Shown piece after piece: positions 1 to 9,485 of a stretch of DNA of 18,329 nucleotides. Below the pieces are notes generated by a model, which worked only from the letters and a program-made list of their open reading frames with translations, had not been told where the DNA came from and made no database searches. Each line of letters begins with the position of its first letter. Within the stretch, counting starts at the first letter, position 1. The position numbers and the translations under genes were made by a program. Source of the DNA: Christensenella sp. UBA1431 (GTDB taxonomy: Bacteria > Bacillota > Clostridia > Christensenellales > UBA1431); NCBI GenBank assembly GCA_002329665.1, contig DCTV01000059.1, positions 752 to 19,080 on the forward strand. The letters run 5' to 3'.

Positions 1-1563
<1,563 letters not shown>

Positions 1564-1606
1564 TCTGCGTGTGATAGGACGCCGGCACACCAAAGAGGAT
1601 GATATC

Positions 1607-1858
1607 ATGGGCGAATTGTCAAGGCTCCCCAACATAGGGAAAGCGGCGGAGCGGTCGCTCGAAAACGCCGGGATATTCACGCCGGAGGAACTGCGGGCGC
1701 TGGGGAGCAAAAAAGCGTTTTGGAGGGTGAAAAGCGTCGAGCCCGGCGCCTGCCTGAACAGGCTCTACGCGCTGGAGGGCGCGGTGCAGGACGTCAGAAA
1801 GAGCGAGCTTTCCGAGGAGAAGAAGAAGGAACTGAGGGAGTTCTTTAACAGTATGTGA
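1607..1858 (+). CDS. Small TfoX C-terminal domain-like protein
   Basis: Predicted 83-residue cytoplasmic protein. It begins LSRLPNIGKAAERSLENAGI, followed by TPEELRALGSKKAFWRVK and LNRLYALEGAVQ. This is the pattern of the TfoX C-terminal domain, a helix-hairpin-helix-like fold. In full-length TfoX/Sxy the domain follows an N-terminal domain, which is absent here. I chose ATG 1607 because AGAGG at about 1594-1598 is well spaced in front of it. A GTG at 1571 would add 12 residues that do not look like the family. The C-terminus is a charged helix ending at TGA 1856-1858. It sits between glnS and gltX and is probably co-transcribed with glnS. TfoX C-terminal proteins are small stand-alone proteins in many Bacillota and their role is not established. 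A DNA- or RNA-binding role is only suggested by the helix-hairpin-helix resemblance. Confidence 0.8.
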   Translation: MGELSRLPNIGKAAERSLENAGIFTPEELRALGSKKAFWRVKSVEPGACLNRLYALEGAVQDVRKSELSEEKKKELREFFNSM

Positions 1859-1865
1859 ACAGCCG

Positions 1866-1900
1866 GCCTCGACGCGCCGCGCAGGAAGGCGCATCGAGGC
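1866..1900 (+). other. Inverted repeat in the gltX leader
   Basis: Arms at 1866-1877 and 1889-1900 are 12 nt each with one C-A mismatch, separated by an 11-nt loop. No T-run follows, so it is not an intrinsic terminator. It lies in the 96-nt gap before gltX and could be an mRNA hairpin that affects stability or processing. No T-box specifier or antiterminator sequence is visible. Confidence 0.5.
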
Positions 1901-1954
1901 AACGGGGGACGAAGAATCCCTGCGGCCGGAGCCGTAAGACGAAGAGGAGGAGTT

Positions 1955-3406
1955 ATGCCATTGGTGAGGACGCGGTTTGCGCCCAGCCCGACGGGGTATC
2001 TGCACATAGGGGGGCTTCGCACGGCCCTTTACGCCTACCTGATCGCGAAGCAGCGCGGCGGGACGTTCGTGCTTCGCATCGAGGACACGGATCGCGAGCG
2101 GCTCGTGGAAGGCGCGGTCGAGATGATCGTTCGGACGCTGGACGAGACGGGGCTCGTCCCCGACGAGGGCCCGCACGTCGGGGGGCCGTACGGTCCCTAC
2201 GTGCAGAGCGAGCGCCGCGCGATCTACCGCGAGCAGGCCGAGGCTCTCATCGAAAGGGGCGGGGCGTACCGGTGCTTCTGCACGAAAGACCGCCTCGACG
2301 CCCTGCGCGCCAAGAGCGAAGCGCGCGGCGAAACGTTCATGTACGACCGCCGCTGCCGGGACCTGCCGCCGGAGGAATCCAGGGCGCGCGCCGAGGCCGG
2401 CGAACCCTTCGTCGTGCGGCAGAAGGTGCCCGAAACGGGGACTGCCGGATTTACGGACGCCATCTTTGGCGCAGTGACCGTGGACAACGCGACGCTGGAC
2501 GACGGCGTGCTCTTAAAGTCCGACGGGCTGCCGACCTACAACTTCGCAAACGTCGTAGACGACCACCTGATGGAGATCACGCACGTGGTCCGGGGCAGCG
2601 AATACCTCTCGTCCTCTCCGAAATACGATTTGATCTACGAGGCGATGGGCTGGGAGGTCCCCGTGTACATCCACGTGCCGCCCGTGATGCGCGACGCGAC
2701 GCACAAGCTTTCCAAGCGCGAGGGCGACGCCTCCTACGACGACTTCATCCAAAAAGGGTATCTGAAAGAAGCCGTGATCAACTACATCGCGCTGCTGGGC
2801 TGGAGCCCCGGGACGACCAGGGAAAAGTTTACGCTTCACGAGCTCGTCGAGGCGTTCGACGTTTCGGGCATCAACAAGGCCCCCGCGATCTTCGACCCCG
2901 ACAAGCTGACCTGGCTCAACGCGCAGTACATCCGCGCCATGTCGCCGGAGGAATTCACCGCGCACGCGCGAAAATACTACGAAGAGGCGCTGCCGCCCGG
3001 CGACTACGACGAAGCGCTTTTATGCCGGATGCTTCAGCCGCGCACCGAAAGGTTCACCGACATCCCCCCGCAGCTCGATTTCGTGAAGGCCCTTCCCGAT
3101 TATAAGACAGAACTGTTCGTCCACAAGAAGATGAAGACCGACGAGGCCGTCGCCCGGACCGTGCTCGAAAGGGCGCTCCCCGCGCTCACTGCGCTCGGGG
3201 AATGGGACGAACGCTTGATTCACGACGCGCTCTTTTCCCTCGTGAAAGAGCTTAGCATGAAGAACGGGCAGGTGCTCTTCCCCGTGCGGATCGCGCTTTG
3301 CGGGAAGCGCGTCACGCCGGGCGGTGCGGTGGAAGCGGCGCTGCTGCTCGGGCGCAAGGAGAGCCTCGAGCGCCTTCGGGCCGGGCTCGATAAGCTCGGG
3401 GCCTAA
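1955..3406 (+). CDS. gltX: Glutamyl-tRNA synthetase
   Basis: Class I synthetase that attaches glutamate to tRNA-Glu. It has 483 residues, the usual bacterial length. The HIGH motif is in SPTGYLHIGGLRTALYAYL (residues about 11-29) and the KMSKS-type motif is HKLSKREGD (about 250-258). FAPSPTGYLHIG is diagnostic of the GluRS branch. CFC at about 107-109 and Cys134 resemble the partial zinc-site cysteines found in some GluRS. The all-helical anticodon-binding domain fills the C-terminal third. GAGGAGG just upstream of ATG 1955 supports the start. With a separate GlnRS upstream, this enzyme is probably discriminating (tRNA-Glu only), which is an inference. No terminator is visible before the next promoter. 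Confidence 0.97.
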   Translation: MPLVRTRFAPSPTGYLHIGGLRTALYAYLIAKQRGGTFVLRIEDTDRERLVEGAVEMIVRTLDETGLVPDEGPHVGGPYGPYVQSERRAIYREQAEALIERGGAYRCFCTKDRLDALRAKSEARGETFMYDRRCRDLPPEESRARAEAGEPFVVRQKVPETGTAGFTDAIFGAVTVDNATLDDGVLLKSDGLPTYNFANVVDDHLMEITHVVRGSEYLSSSPKYDLIYEAMGWEVPVYIHVPPVMRDATHKLSKREGDASYDDFIQKGYLKEAVINYIALLGWSPGTTREKFTLHELVEAFDVSGINKAPAIFDPDKLTWLNAQYIRAMSPEEFTAHARKYYEEALPPGDYDEALLCRMLQPRTERFTDIPPQLDFVKALPDYKTELFVHKKMKTDEAVARTVLERALPALTALGEWDERLIHDALFSLVKELSMKNGQVLFPVRIALCGKRVTPGGAVEAALLLGRKESLERLRAGLDKLGA

Positions 3407-3428
3407 GGCGGCGGGGGACCATAATTGC

Positions 3429-3457
3429 TTGAACAAACGGGGAGGGTGTGCTATAAT
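3429..3457 (+). promoter_or_regulatory. Sigma-A type promoter for the rpsF operon
   Basis: The -35 box TTGAAC (3429-3434) is separated by 17 bp from a perfect -10 box TATAAT (3452-3457). TG at 3449-3450 makes it an extended -10 promoter. It lies 72 bp before the rpsF ATG, immediately upstream of the leader hairpin, and most likely drives rpsF-ssb-rpsR. Confidence 0.85.
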
Positions 3458-3479
3458 CAAGACCGGCCATTCATTCCTT

Positions 3480-3503
3480 GCCTTTGCCGAAACGGGCAAA
3501 GGC
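3480..3503 (+). promoter_or_regulatory. rpsF leader hairpin, candidate S6/S18 autoregulatory element
   Basis: A perfect 9-bp stem, GCCTTTGCC paired with GGCAAAGGC, with a 6-nt loop GAAACG, sits between the promoter and the rpsF Shine-Dalgarno. There is no T-run, so it is not a simple terminator. S6:S18 leaders in other bacteria use a hairpin displaying CCG that mimics the 16S rRNA site of the S6-S18 complex. A CCG is present at the stem/loop junction here. Assignment to that family is an inference. Confidence 0.5.
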
Positions 3504-3528
3504 CTTATGTCCAGAAGGAGGTGAACCC

Positions 3529-3816
3529 ATGCATAAATACGAGGTTCTCTACATCATCCGGTCCGGTCTGGAGGATGAGGCGAAAAACGCGCTCATCGAA
3601 AGGTTCAACGCGATCATCACCCAGGGCGGAGGCACCGTTGACGACATCGAGGAGTGGGGGAAGCGCAAGCTTGCCTATCCCATCGATGACGAGAACGAAG
3701 GGTATTATGTCCTGGAGCATTTTACGTCGGGTACCGAGCTCCCCAGGGAGTTGGAACGCAACTTCAGGATCTCGGATGACGTGCTGCGCTATCTCGTGAC
3801 CCGCGTCGGCGCATGA
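3529..3816 (+). CDS. rpsF: 30S ribosomal protein S6
   Basis: Small-subunit protein that pairs with S18 on the central domain of 16S rRNA. It has 95 residues, a normal S6 length, beginning MHKYEVLYIIRSGLEDEAKN and containing DIEEWGKRKLAYPI, the hallmark S6 segment. A near-perfect Shine-Dalgarno (AGAAGGAGGTGA from 3513) with good spacing fixes ATG 3529. An earlier in-frame ATG at 3508 precedes this site and is not used. It is the first gene of an rpsF-ssb-rpsR operon, the conserved bacillota order. ssb follows after 13 nt. Confidence 0.97.
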   Translation: MHKYEVLYIIRSGLEDEAKNALIERFNAIITQGGGTVDDIEEWGKRKLAYPIDDENEGYYVLEHFTSGTELPRELERNFRISDDVLRYLVTRVGA

Positions 3817-3829
3817 AGGCGGTGAAGAT

Positions 3830-4246
3830 ATGAACAAAGCGATCATCATCGGTAACCTGACCCGCGAGCCCGAGAAGAGGGGGACGCCCAGCGGCATCTC
3901 GCTGTGCACGTTCACGGTGGCCGTGAGCAGGCGTTTCGCCAACCAGCAGGGCGAACGGCTGGCGGATTTCATCCCCGTCGTGACGTGGCGCGGCCTGGCC
4001 GACAACTGCGCGAACTACCTGCACAAAGGCTCGAAGGTCGCGGTGTTGGGCGAGATCCGCACGCGCTCCTACGACGCGCAGGACGGGTCGAAGCGCTACG
4101 TTACCGAGATACAGGCGGACGAAGTGCAGTTTTTGGACCGTCCGCCCCAGAGTCAGAACCAGAACCAGGGCGGCGCTCCGCAGGATTACGTGAGCGATCC
4201 GCTGCCCGATTTTTCGTCGATGGACGACGAGGAACTGCCGTTTTAA
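3830..4246 (+). CDS. ssb: Single-stranded DNA-binding protein
   Basis: Coats single-stranded DNA during replication, recombination and repair, and recruits partner proteins through its tail. It has 138 residues. The N-terminal OB fold starts MNKAIIIGNLTREPEKR and includes FTVAVSRRF, FIPVVTWRGLADNC and GSKVAVLGEIRTRSY. A Q/N-rich linker follows at about residues 103-118. The C-terminal acidic tip MDDEELPF is the docking peptide for other replication and repair proteins. AAGGCGGTG precedes ATG 3830. It lies between rpsF and rpsR as in most Bacillota. At 138 residues it is shorter than B. subtilis SsbA because the linker is short. Confidence 0.97.
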   Translation: MNKAIIIGNLTREPEKRGTPSGISLCTFTVAVSRRFANQQGERLADFIPVVTWRGLADNCANYLHKGSKVAVLGEIRTRSYDAQDGSKRYVTEIQADEVQFLDRPPQSQNQNQGGAPQDYVSDPLPDFSSMDDEELPF

Positions 4247-4396
4247 CAGGCTTATCGGCAAACCCGGGCTTCAGTTTGATGGCGCCATGCGCGCAGGGCC
4301 GGCGGGGAAATGCCGGGAGCGGCATGCCTACCGGAAAACAGCTGATTAACCAAGGGTTTGCCGGCTCACAGAAACAAAATCAAGGAGGAAACAGCG
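4247..4396 (+). other. Structured ssb-rpsR intercistronic region
   Basis: This 150-nt non-coding gap is rich in self-complementarity. A perfect 10-bp outer pair (4256-4265 with 4354-4363, CGGCAAACCC and GGGTTTGCCG) encloses smaller elements: a 10-bp palindrome ATGGCGCCAT near 4279, and a hairpin ATGCCG-GGAG-CGGCAT in the 4310-4326 area that competes with a CCGGC/GCCGG pair. The outer stem ends about 19 nt before the rpsR Shine-Dalgarno. There is no T-run. It is a candidate cis-acting RNA, possibly controlling S18 synthesis or mRNA processing, and I do not recognise it as a known family. Confidence 0.5.
4382..4388 (+). promoter_or_regulatory. Ribosome binding site that sets the TTG start of rpsR
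   Basis: AAGGAGG lies 8 nt before TTG 4397. This points to TTG 4397 rather than the earlier in-frame TTG at 4358, whose extra residues do not resemble S18 and which lies within the outer stem of the intercistronic structure. Confidence 0.8.
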
Positions 4397-4645
4397 TTGG
4401 CTGATGAAAGAGGACAAAGAAAGCCGCGCGGGCGCAGGTCCAGGCGCAAGGTCTGCCAATTCTGCGTCGACAAGTGCGAGCATATAGATTACAAGGACAT
4501 CGCCCGGCTGCGCAAATGCATGACCGAACGCGGCAAAATAATGCCCAAGCGGATGTCCGGAACCTGCGCGAAGCATCAAAGGCAGGTGTCCATGGCGATT
4601 AAGCGGGCGAGAGTGGTGGCCCTGCTGCCCTACGTAACCGATTGA
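4397..4645 (+). CDS. rpsR: 30S ribosomal protein S18
   Basis: Small-subunit protein that binds with S6 to the 16S rRNA platform. It has 82 residues from a TTG start and normal S18 size. It starts with a basic arm ([15 protein letters not shown]), then has [23 protein letters not shown] and the highly conserved [22 protein letters not shown]. Cysteines at CQFC, DKC and RKC could form a zinc site, the cysteine-containing (C+) form of S18. The last gene of the rpsF operon, it is followed 15 nt later by an intrinsic terminator. Its separation from ssb by a 150-nt structured gap suggests it may have its own translational control. Confidence 0.96.
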   Translation: MADERGQRKPRGRRSRRKVCQFCVDKCEHIDYKDIARLRKCMTERGKIMPKRMSGTCAKHQRQVSMAIKRARVVALLPYVTD

Positions 4646-4660
4646 CCCGATGCCTATTCC

Positions 4661-4688
4661 AGCCCGGCTCAGTGCGTGCCGGGCTTTT
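4661..4688 (+). terminator. Intrinsic terminator after rpsR
   Basis: An 8-bp stem AGCCCGGC/GCCGGGCT (4661-4668 and 4678-4685) with a 9-nt loop runs directly into a T stretch (TTTTG). It ends the rpsF-ssb-rpsR transcript. No convincing promoter is visible between it and the next gene, so some readthrough may feed yybS. Confidence 0.85.
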
Positions 4689-4724
4689 GTGTAGTGTGTG
4701 GGTTGGAAAGGGGATTTATAGGGT

Positions 4725-5690
4725 TTGGAAAGCAAAAGAGGCAGCGTGAACGCGGGAGCCGCTGCCCTGCTGAGCGTTGCGTGCGGCATCGTCTCCGCCT
4801 GGTTTTTGCCCGCGGCGATACTGCTGCCCGTCGTCGGGATATTCTACGGCGTGATGAAGACCTGGCACTGGGCGGCAGCCGTCTTACTCACCGCCCTCAT
4901 CGCCGCGAACGTGACGGCGGGGATGTGGACGATGCTGGTGCTGGGCACTTTCGCGCTGCCCGTGATGGCCGCGGGCATATATGTGCTGAGGAGGAAGTGG
5001 AACGCGTTCGAGAGCGTCGCGATTTGCATCGGCGCGGTGTTTACAGGCCTGATGCTGGGTTACGCGCTCGCCAACGCCCTCGCCGGCGGCGACGCGCTGG
5101 GCTCCGGGATGGACGCGTTCGGCCGTTATCTCGTCTCCCTGCCGCAGGACGCCTACCGGACCGTCGTCCCCCTTTTCTCCGCGTCGATGGCGCTGAACGT
5201 CGATGTATCGGGCGAAAAAGCGCAGGTCGTGGCCTATCTTACCGGCCAGGCGGAAGCGGTGATAAGGAGCATGCTGCCCGTGCTCGTGCTGGTGTACTCG
5301 GCCCTCGGCGGCCTTTTCTGCTTCGCGTTATCCAGGAAGCGGCTGCAGGTAGCCGGAGGGGACGTGGTCCCGATGGTGCCTTTCTGGGATTACCAGCTTC
5401 CCGCGCGGTTCGCGCGAGGCGCCGTGTTTATCATCGCGATAGGGCTGATCGTCCAGTTCCTCAGCGATGGCTGGCTGGCGCAGGTCGGGATATTGACAAA
5501 TACGTTGTTTCTTGTATGCTTTGTCGTACAGGGGTTTGCGGTGGTCGACTACTACCTGGTGCATCGTTCGATGCCGCGCGTGCTGCGCTGGCTCGTCATG
5601 GCGGTCCTGTACGCGCTGATCGGCTCCGTGATGTTCGTCGTCGGCGTGATGGACCAGGTGCTGGGAATCCGTTCGCGCATCGCGGCCTGA
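4725..5690 (+). CDS. YybS-family (DUF2232) polytopic membrane protein
   Basis: Integral membrane protein of 321 residues, close to B. subtilis YybS. Hydrophobic helices cluster at residues about 8-110 (four or five helices). A less hydrophobic stretch follows at about 115-185, then more helices to residue 312. Proximity to gdpP, rplI and dnaB is the standard synteny of this family and supports the call as much as the sequence does. The function of YybS is not established. DUF2232 proteins resemble membrane components of transporters, but there is no ATPase gene here. The start is TTG 4725 with GGAAAGGGG upstream. GTG 4746, with AGAGG in front, is a credible alternative that would remove seven residues. 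It is followed 22 nt later by gdpP. Confidence 0.82.
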   Translation: MESKRGSVNAGAAALLSVACGIVSAWFLPAAILLPVVGIFYGVMKTWHWAAAVLLTALIAANVTAGMWTMLVLGTFALPVMAAGIYVLRRKWNAFESVAICIGAVFTGLMLGYALANALAGGDALGSGMDAFGRYLVSLPQDAYRTVVPLFSASMALNVDVSGEKAQVVAYLTGQAEAVIRSMLPVLVLVYSALGGLFCFALSRKRLQVAGGDVVPMVPFWDYQLPARFARGAVFIIAIGLIVQFLSDGWLAQVGILTNTLFLVCFVVQGFAVVDYYLVHRSMPRVLRWLVMAVLYALIGSVMFVVGVMDQVLGIRSRIAA

Positions 5691-5712
5691 GTCTGGGGGA
5701 GGAATCTGAGAC

Positions 5713-7407
5713 ATGGCGCCAAAACCGACAAAGACAAAGGTATCCATACTCGAAAGGATCCACAGGGTCTTTCCCGTGGTCGCGGTATTCACCGCGGCCG
5801 CCATAGCGGTGGCGTTCACGTTCGGCATCCTCGCCGGGTGGATCGCCGCCGTGGCGTTGATTGCCCTCGAGGTGTATTTCCTCATCGTCTACCGCGGGTA
5901 CAGGCGCCAGGAAGAAAAAAAGCAGGTGCAGGCCGCCGCGCAGGCGGGGCGCCTCACCGCCGGCGTTCGGCCGGTGGTCTGCAACATCATCGTCGACGAT
6001 TATATCGAGATGATGAACGTCGCGTCCGAGGCGGAGGCTTCGAGGATCAACGCCGCGCTCACGCGCGCCGTCGCCGAGATGGCCGAGCGTTTCGAGGCCG
6101 CCTTCAGGCGTTTCGACCGCGATAAGTTCGTCCTATTCTTCGACCGCAGGCGCCTGCTTGAACTCGAGCAGAGCCGGTTCCCGATCCTCGACGAGGCGCG
6201 GCGCATATCCACCAGCGACGGGCAGTACATCACGCTGAGCATAGCGGTAGGCGCCGGCGAGAACGCGAAACAGAGCAACGAGCTCGCGCAGCAGGCGACC
6301 GACGTCGTGCTCGGGCGCGGCGGGGACCAGGCCGCCGTGAAGACGGAGGACCGCATCACGTTCTACGGGGGGATGTCCCCCACGACACAGAAACGGTCCA
6401 GGGTCAAGCTGCGCCTGACTTCGCGGGCCCTGCGCGCGGCCATCGAAAGGAGTTCGGAAGTCTTCGTGATGGGGCACGCGCGGCCGGATATGGACTGCAT
6501 GGGCGCGGCGATGGGCATCGTGCGCTGCGCGCAGTTCTCGCAGAAGTGCTCGCGCATCGTCCTCGATCAGGACAGGTTCATGATCGAGCCGTTCATGCAG
6601 CGGTTGCGCGCGGAAGGGCTCTACGACATTCTTGTGGTAGACGCCGCCGAGGCGCAGCGCATCATGCGCGGCGACGCGCTGGTCGTGCTGGTGGACACGC
6701 AGCGCCCGAGCTCGGCGTCCTGTCCCCGCCTGCTGGACATGGCCGACCAGGTCGCGGTGATCGACCACCACCGGCGCGGGCTGGAATGGACCGAGAATCC
6801 GGCGGTGAGCTGCCTCGAACCATACGCCTCGTCCACCTGCGAGCTGGTGGCCGAACTGGTCCAGTATTACGACAGCGAAATCCGCCTCACGCCGTTCGAG
6901 GCCGACGCCCTGCTTTCGGGGATCACGATGGACACGAAGAACTTCTTGATGGATACGGGCGTGCGCACGTTCGAGGCGGCCACGTACCTCAGGCGCCAGG
7001 GCGCGGACATGGTGCGCGTGCACGACCTTTTGAAGGACGACGCGAACGCGTTCTTCCAGCGCATCGAGACGATCCAGAACATGCAGATGCTCAAAAAGAA
7101 CATCGCGATCGCGTGGTACGAGAACAAAACGCCGCGGGCACAGCTCCTCGCTGCCCAGACGGCGGACCAGATACTGACCATCCGCGGCGTGCGGGCCTCG
7201 ATCGTGCTCGTGCCGGTGGAGGACGCCGTACAGGTCAGCGCGCGGTCCAACGGCGAGATCAACGTACAGGTCATCATGGAGAAACTCGGCGGCGGCGGTC
7301 ATCTTGCGATGGCGGCGACGCAATTGAAGAATATGACGATAACAGAAGCAAAAGAACTGGTGCGGCAGACGGTGCTGCATCTGGTTGAGGAGGGCATCGT
7401 ACAATGA
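5713..7407 (+). CDS. gdpP: GdpP-type cyclic-di-AMP phosphodiesterase lacking the PAS domain
   Basis: Membrane-bound DHH/DHHA1 phosphodiesterase expected to hydrolyse c-di-AMP, a regulator of potassium and osmotic balance and cell-wall homeostasis. It has 564 residues. Two N-terminal helices lie at about 19-60. A degenerate GGDEF domain lies at about 87-218, with GRGGD (201-205) in place of an active GGDEF. The DHH domain follows with GHARPDMD (254-261), Asp328, DHH (351-353) and ITMDTKNF (404-411). The DHHA1 motif GGGGH is at 526-530. All expected metal ligands are present. Typical GdpP has about 650 residues with a PAS domain between the helices and GGDEF. Here that linker is only about 25 residues, so PAS is missing. 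GGGGGAGGA before ATG 5713 supports the start. The stop overlaps the rplI ATG by 4 nt. Confidence 0.93.
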   Translation: MAPKPTKTKVSILERIHRVFPVVAVFTAAAIAVAFTFGILAGWIAAVALIALEVYFLIVYRGYRRQEEKKQVQAAAQAGRLTAGVRPVVCNIIVDDYIEMMNVASEAEASRINAALTRAVAEMAERFEAAFRRFDRDKFVLFFDRRRLLELEQSRFPILDEARRISTSDGQYITLSIAVGAGENAKQSNELAQQATDVVLGRGGDQAAVKTEDRITFYGGMSPTTQKRSRVKLRLTSRALRAAIERSSEVFVMGHARPDMDCMGAAMGIVRCAQFSQKCSRIVLDQDRFMIEPFMQRLRAEGLYDILVVDAAEAQRIMRGDALVVLVDTQRPSSASCPRLLDMADQVAVIDHHRRGLEWTENPAVSCLEPYASSTCELVAELVQYYDSEIRLTPFEADALLSGITMDTKNFLMDTGVRTFEAATYLRRQGADMVRVHDLLKDDANAFFQRIETIQNMQMLKKNIAIAWYENKTPRAQLLAAQTADQILTIRGVRASIVLVPVEDAVQVSARSNGEINVQVIMEKLGGGGHLAMAATQLKNMTITEAKELVRQTVLHLVEEGIVQ

Positions 7408-7853
7408 AAGTGATTCTCAGGCAGGACGTGAAAGGCGCGGGCAAGAAGGACGAGGTCGTCAATGTCAAAGACGGGTACGCGCGCAATTTCCTGATCCCCA
7501 GGGGCCTGGCCGAGGTGGCCAGCGCGCAAAACCTGAACCTTGCCCGGCAGCGCGCCAAGGCCGAGGAACACCGGCAGGCGATAGAGGTCGAGACCGCCAA
7601 GGACCTGGCCGGGCGCATCCGTGCGCTCACGGTGACGGTGAAGGCCAATACCGGGGAGGGCGGCAAGCTTTTCGGCTCCATCACCAGCAAGGAGATCGCG
7701 GAGGCTTTCGAGGACCAGCACGGCATCAAGCTGGACAGGAAGAAGATCGTGCTGGACGAACCGATCAAGGCGATCGGGGAGAGCGAAGTGGAAGTCCGGC
7801 TCGCGGGGAACGTGCACGCGACGTTCAGGCTGGTGGTGGAAGCGCAGCAATAA
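7404..7853 (+). CDS. rplI: 50S ribosomal protein L9
   Basis: Large-subunit protein that binds 23S rRNA near the L1 stalk and helps maintain reading frame. It has 149 residues, the normal length. The N-terminal domain has [19 protein letters not shown] and [16 protein letters not shown], the L9 signature. It is joined by a long central helix (about 43-75) to a C-terminal domain with [15 protein letters not shown]. The ATG overlaps the gdpP stop (ATGA), which implies translational coupling. GAGGAGG sits about 10 nt upstream, inside the gdpP coding sequence. dnaB follows after 28 nt. Confidence 0.97.
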   Translation: MKVILRQDVKGAGKKDEVVNVKDGYARNFLIPRGLAEVASAQNLNLARQRAKAEEHRQAIEVETAKDLAGRIRALTVTVKANTGEGGKLFGSITSKEIAEAFEDQHGIKLDRKKIVLDEPIKAIGESEVEVRLAGNVHATFRLVVEAQQ

Positions 7854-7864
7854 CGGTATTCGTT

Positions 7865-7871
7865 TAAGGAG
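7865..7871 (+). promoter_or_regulatory. Ribosome binding site deciding the dnaB start
   Basis: TAAGGAG lies 10 nt before ATG 7882. It is only one base from the upstream in-frame GTG 7873, so ATG 7882 is the better start. Confidence 0.75.
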
Positions 7872-7881
7872 CGTGGTGTGT

Positions 7882-9210
7882 ATGGATCAGGCGAACAGGA
7901 AACAGCTCCCGCACAACCTGGACGCGGAACGCGCGGTGCTGGGTTGCATGCTCAGCACGCAGGCGGCGCTGGCGCGCTCGACAGACACTCTCACGGCCGA
8001 CGATTTCTATTCGGCCGCGCACCGGGAGATCTTTTCCGCGATCGTCAGACTGACGGAACGTTCGCCCAACGTCGACCTCCTGATGGCCTGTGAAGAACTG
8101 GAGCGCACGGGCATGCTCGAGGCGGTCGGTTCCGTCGAATACGTGAGCGACCTGCCGCGCACGGTCCCGAGCACGGCCAACCTCGACACGTACATCGCTA
8201 TCGTCGAGACGAAGTCGATGCTTCGGGCGCTGGTGCAGGCCGGCAACCTCATATCGAATAAGGCGCTCGGCGCCGCCGAGGACGCGCAGGAGATCGTCGA
8301 GGAGGCGGAAAAGCGCATCTTCGAGATCGCGATGCGGCGCCAGTCGGACAGGCTCGTGCACATACGCGACCTGGTGCTCGAAACGTATACGAAGATGGGG
8401 GAATCGGCCCGGTTCAAGGGCGGCCTCTCCGGCGTGCCCACCGGCTTTTACCTGCTCGACCGGATGACGTTCGGCCTGCAGCCTTCCGACCTCGTGATCG
8501 TGGCCGGGCGCCCCAGCATGGGCAAGACCAGCTTCGCGATGAACGTCGCGCAGTTCGCGGCAACGAACCAGCGCTCGGTCGCCGTGTTCAGCCTCGAGAT
8601 GTCGCGCGAGCAGCTGGTGAAAAGGCTGCTGTGCGCGCAGGCCGGCGTGGACATGGACAAGGTCCGCACCGGTTCGATCGACGAGGAGGAATACCTGCGC
8701 CTCGCCGACGCGATGAACAAGCTCGCTGCGGCGGACCTTTTCATCGACGACACGTCCGGCATATCCGTTGCCGAGATTCGCAGCAAATGCCGCAGGCTCA
8801 AGCTCGAACACGGGCTGGACCTGGTGCTCATCGACTACCTCCAGCTCATGTCCGGCTCGCAGCGGGCCGAGAACCGCCAGCAGGAGGTCGCGGGGATCAC
8901 GCGGGCGATCAAGGGCGTGGCGCGGGAACTGGACGTGCCGGTCATACTGATCTCGCAGCTGAGCCGCGCGCCCGAATCACGCGCGGACAAGCGCCCCATG
9001 CTCGCCGACCTTCGCGAATCGGGGGCGATCGAGCAGGACGCCGACCTGGTCGTGCTCCTGTACCGCAAAGCCTTCTACGAGGAAGACGCCGACAACATCG
9101 CCGAAGCGATCGTCGCCAAGCACCGCAACGGGAAGACGGGCACGATACGCCTGGCCTGGCAGGGCGAACACACACGCTTTGTCAACCTCGACGAATCGCA
9201 CGCCGGCTGA
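7882..9210 (+). CDS. dnaB: Replicative DNA helicase DnaB
   Basis: Hexameric 5'-3' helicase that unwinds DNA at the replication fork (named dnaC in B. subtilis). It has 442 residues, normal for the family. The N-terminal domain begins LPHNLDAERAVLGCML (about 9-24). The RecA-like ATPase has Walker A GRPSMGKT (209-216) and Walker B LVLIDYLQL (314-322). VILISQLSRAPESR and DLRESGAIEQDAD follow, with the C-terminal KHRNGKTGTIRLAWQGEHTRF typical of the family. No intein interrupts it. It is the last gene of the conserved yybS-gdpP-rplI-dnaB run. No clear T-run terminator follows directly. Confidence 0.97.
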   Translation: MDQANRKQLPHNLDAERAVLGCMLSTQAALARSTDTLTADDFYSAAHREIFSAIVRLTERSPNVDLLMACEELERTGMLEAVGSVEYVSDLPRTVPSTANLDTYIAIVETKSMLRALVQAGNLISNKALGAAEDAQEIVEEAEKRIFEIAMRRQSDRLVHIRDLVLETYTKMGESARFKGGLSGVPTGFYLLDRMTFGLQPSDLVIVAGRPSMGKTSFAMNVAQFAATNQRSVAVFSLEMSREQLVKRLLCAQAGVDMDKVRTGSIDEEEYLRLADAMNKLAAADLFIDDTSGISVAEIRSKCRRLKLEHGLDLVLIDYLQLMSGSQRAENRQQEVAGITRAIKGVARELDVPVILISQLSRAPESRADKRPMLADLRESGAIEQDADLVVLLYRKAFYEEDADNIAEAIVAKHRNGKTGTIRLAWQGEHTRFVNLDESHAG

Positions 9211-9324
9211 ACTGTACCTATCGCAAAGTATTTGCCGGGTAACCGCTTCTGAAGCGCAGCAAACGGCGCATAGCCGCAGCCGGCCGCGCACAAGGCGGAT
9301 TTCTCAGCGATGAAGAAAACCCTG

Positions 9325-9353
9325 TTGCATACGAATTATAAAACCTGTATAAT
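9325..9353 (+). promoter_or_regulatory. Sigma-A type promoter, probably for the FGGY kinase
   Basis: TTGCAT (9325-9330), a 17-bp spacer, then perfect TATAAT (9348-9353). It points toward the kinase gene, whose start is about 280 nt downstream. No gene lies between them. Confidence 0.75.
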
Positions 9354-9374
9354 TTAATCACGTAAAGAATTATG

Positions 9375-9485
9375 TACATGTCAATACCCGACGGCCTATG
9401 TAACCAAGTTATATTGATTATCCGGCACCGCACCCGGGATTTTGGACCTATCTCGCAGTAAAACGCATACATGTTAATACGCGAC
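9375..9485 (+). repeat. Imperfect 18-nt direct repeat pair
   Basis: Copy 1 (9375-9392) and copy 2 (9468-9485) share the form TACATGTyAATACsCGAC with two differences, spaced 93 nt start to start. ATGTACAT (9372-9379) makes copy 1 partly palindromic. The copies lie in the leader of the kinase gene and may be binding sites for a regulator. Confidence 0.55.

Noticed and set aside
1859..1954. T-box riboswitch before gltX
   Set aside because: No specifier loop, T-box core sequence or terminator/antiterminator pair can be seen, and the gap is too short.
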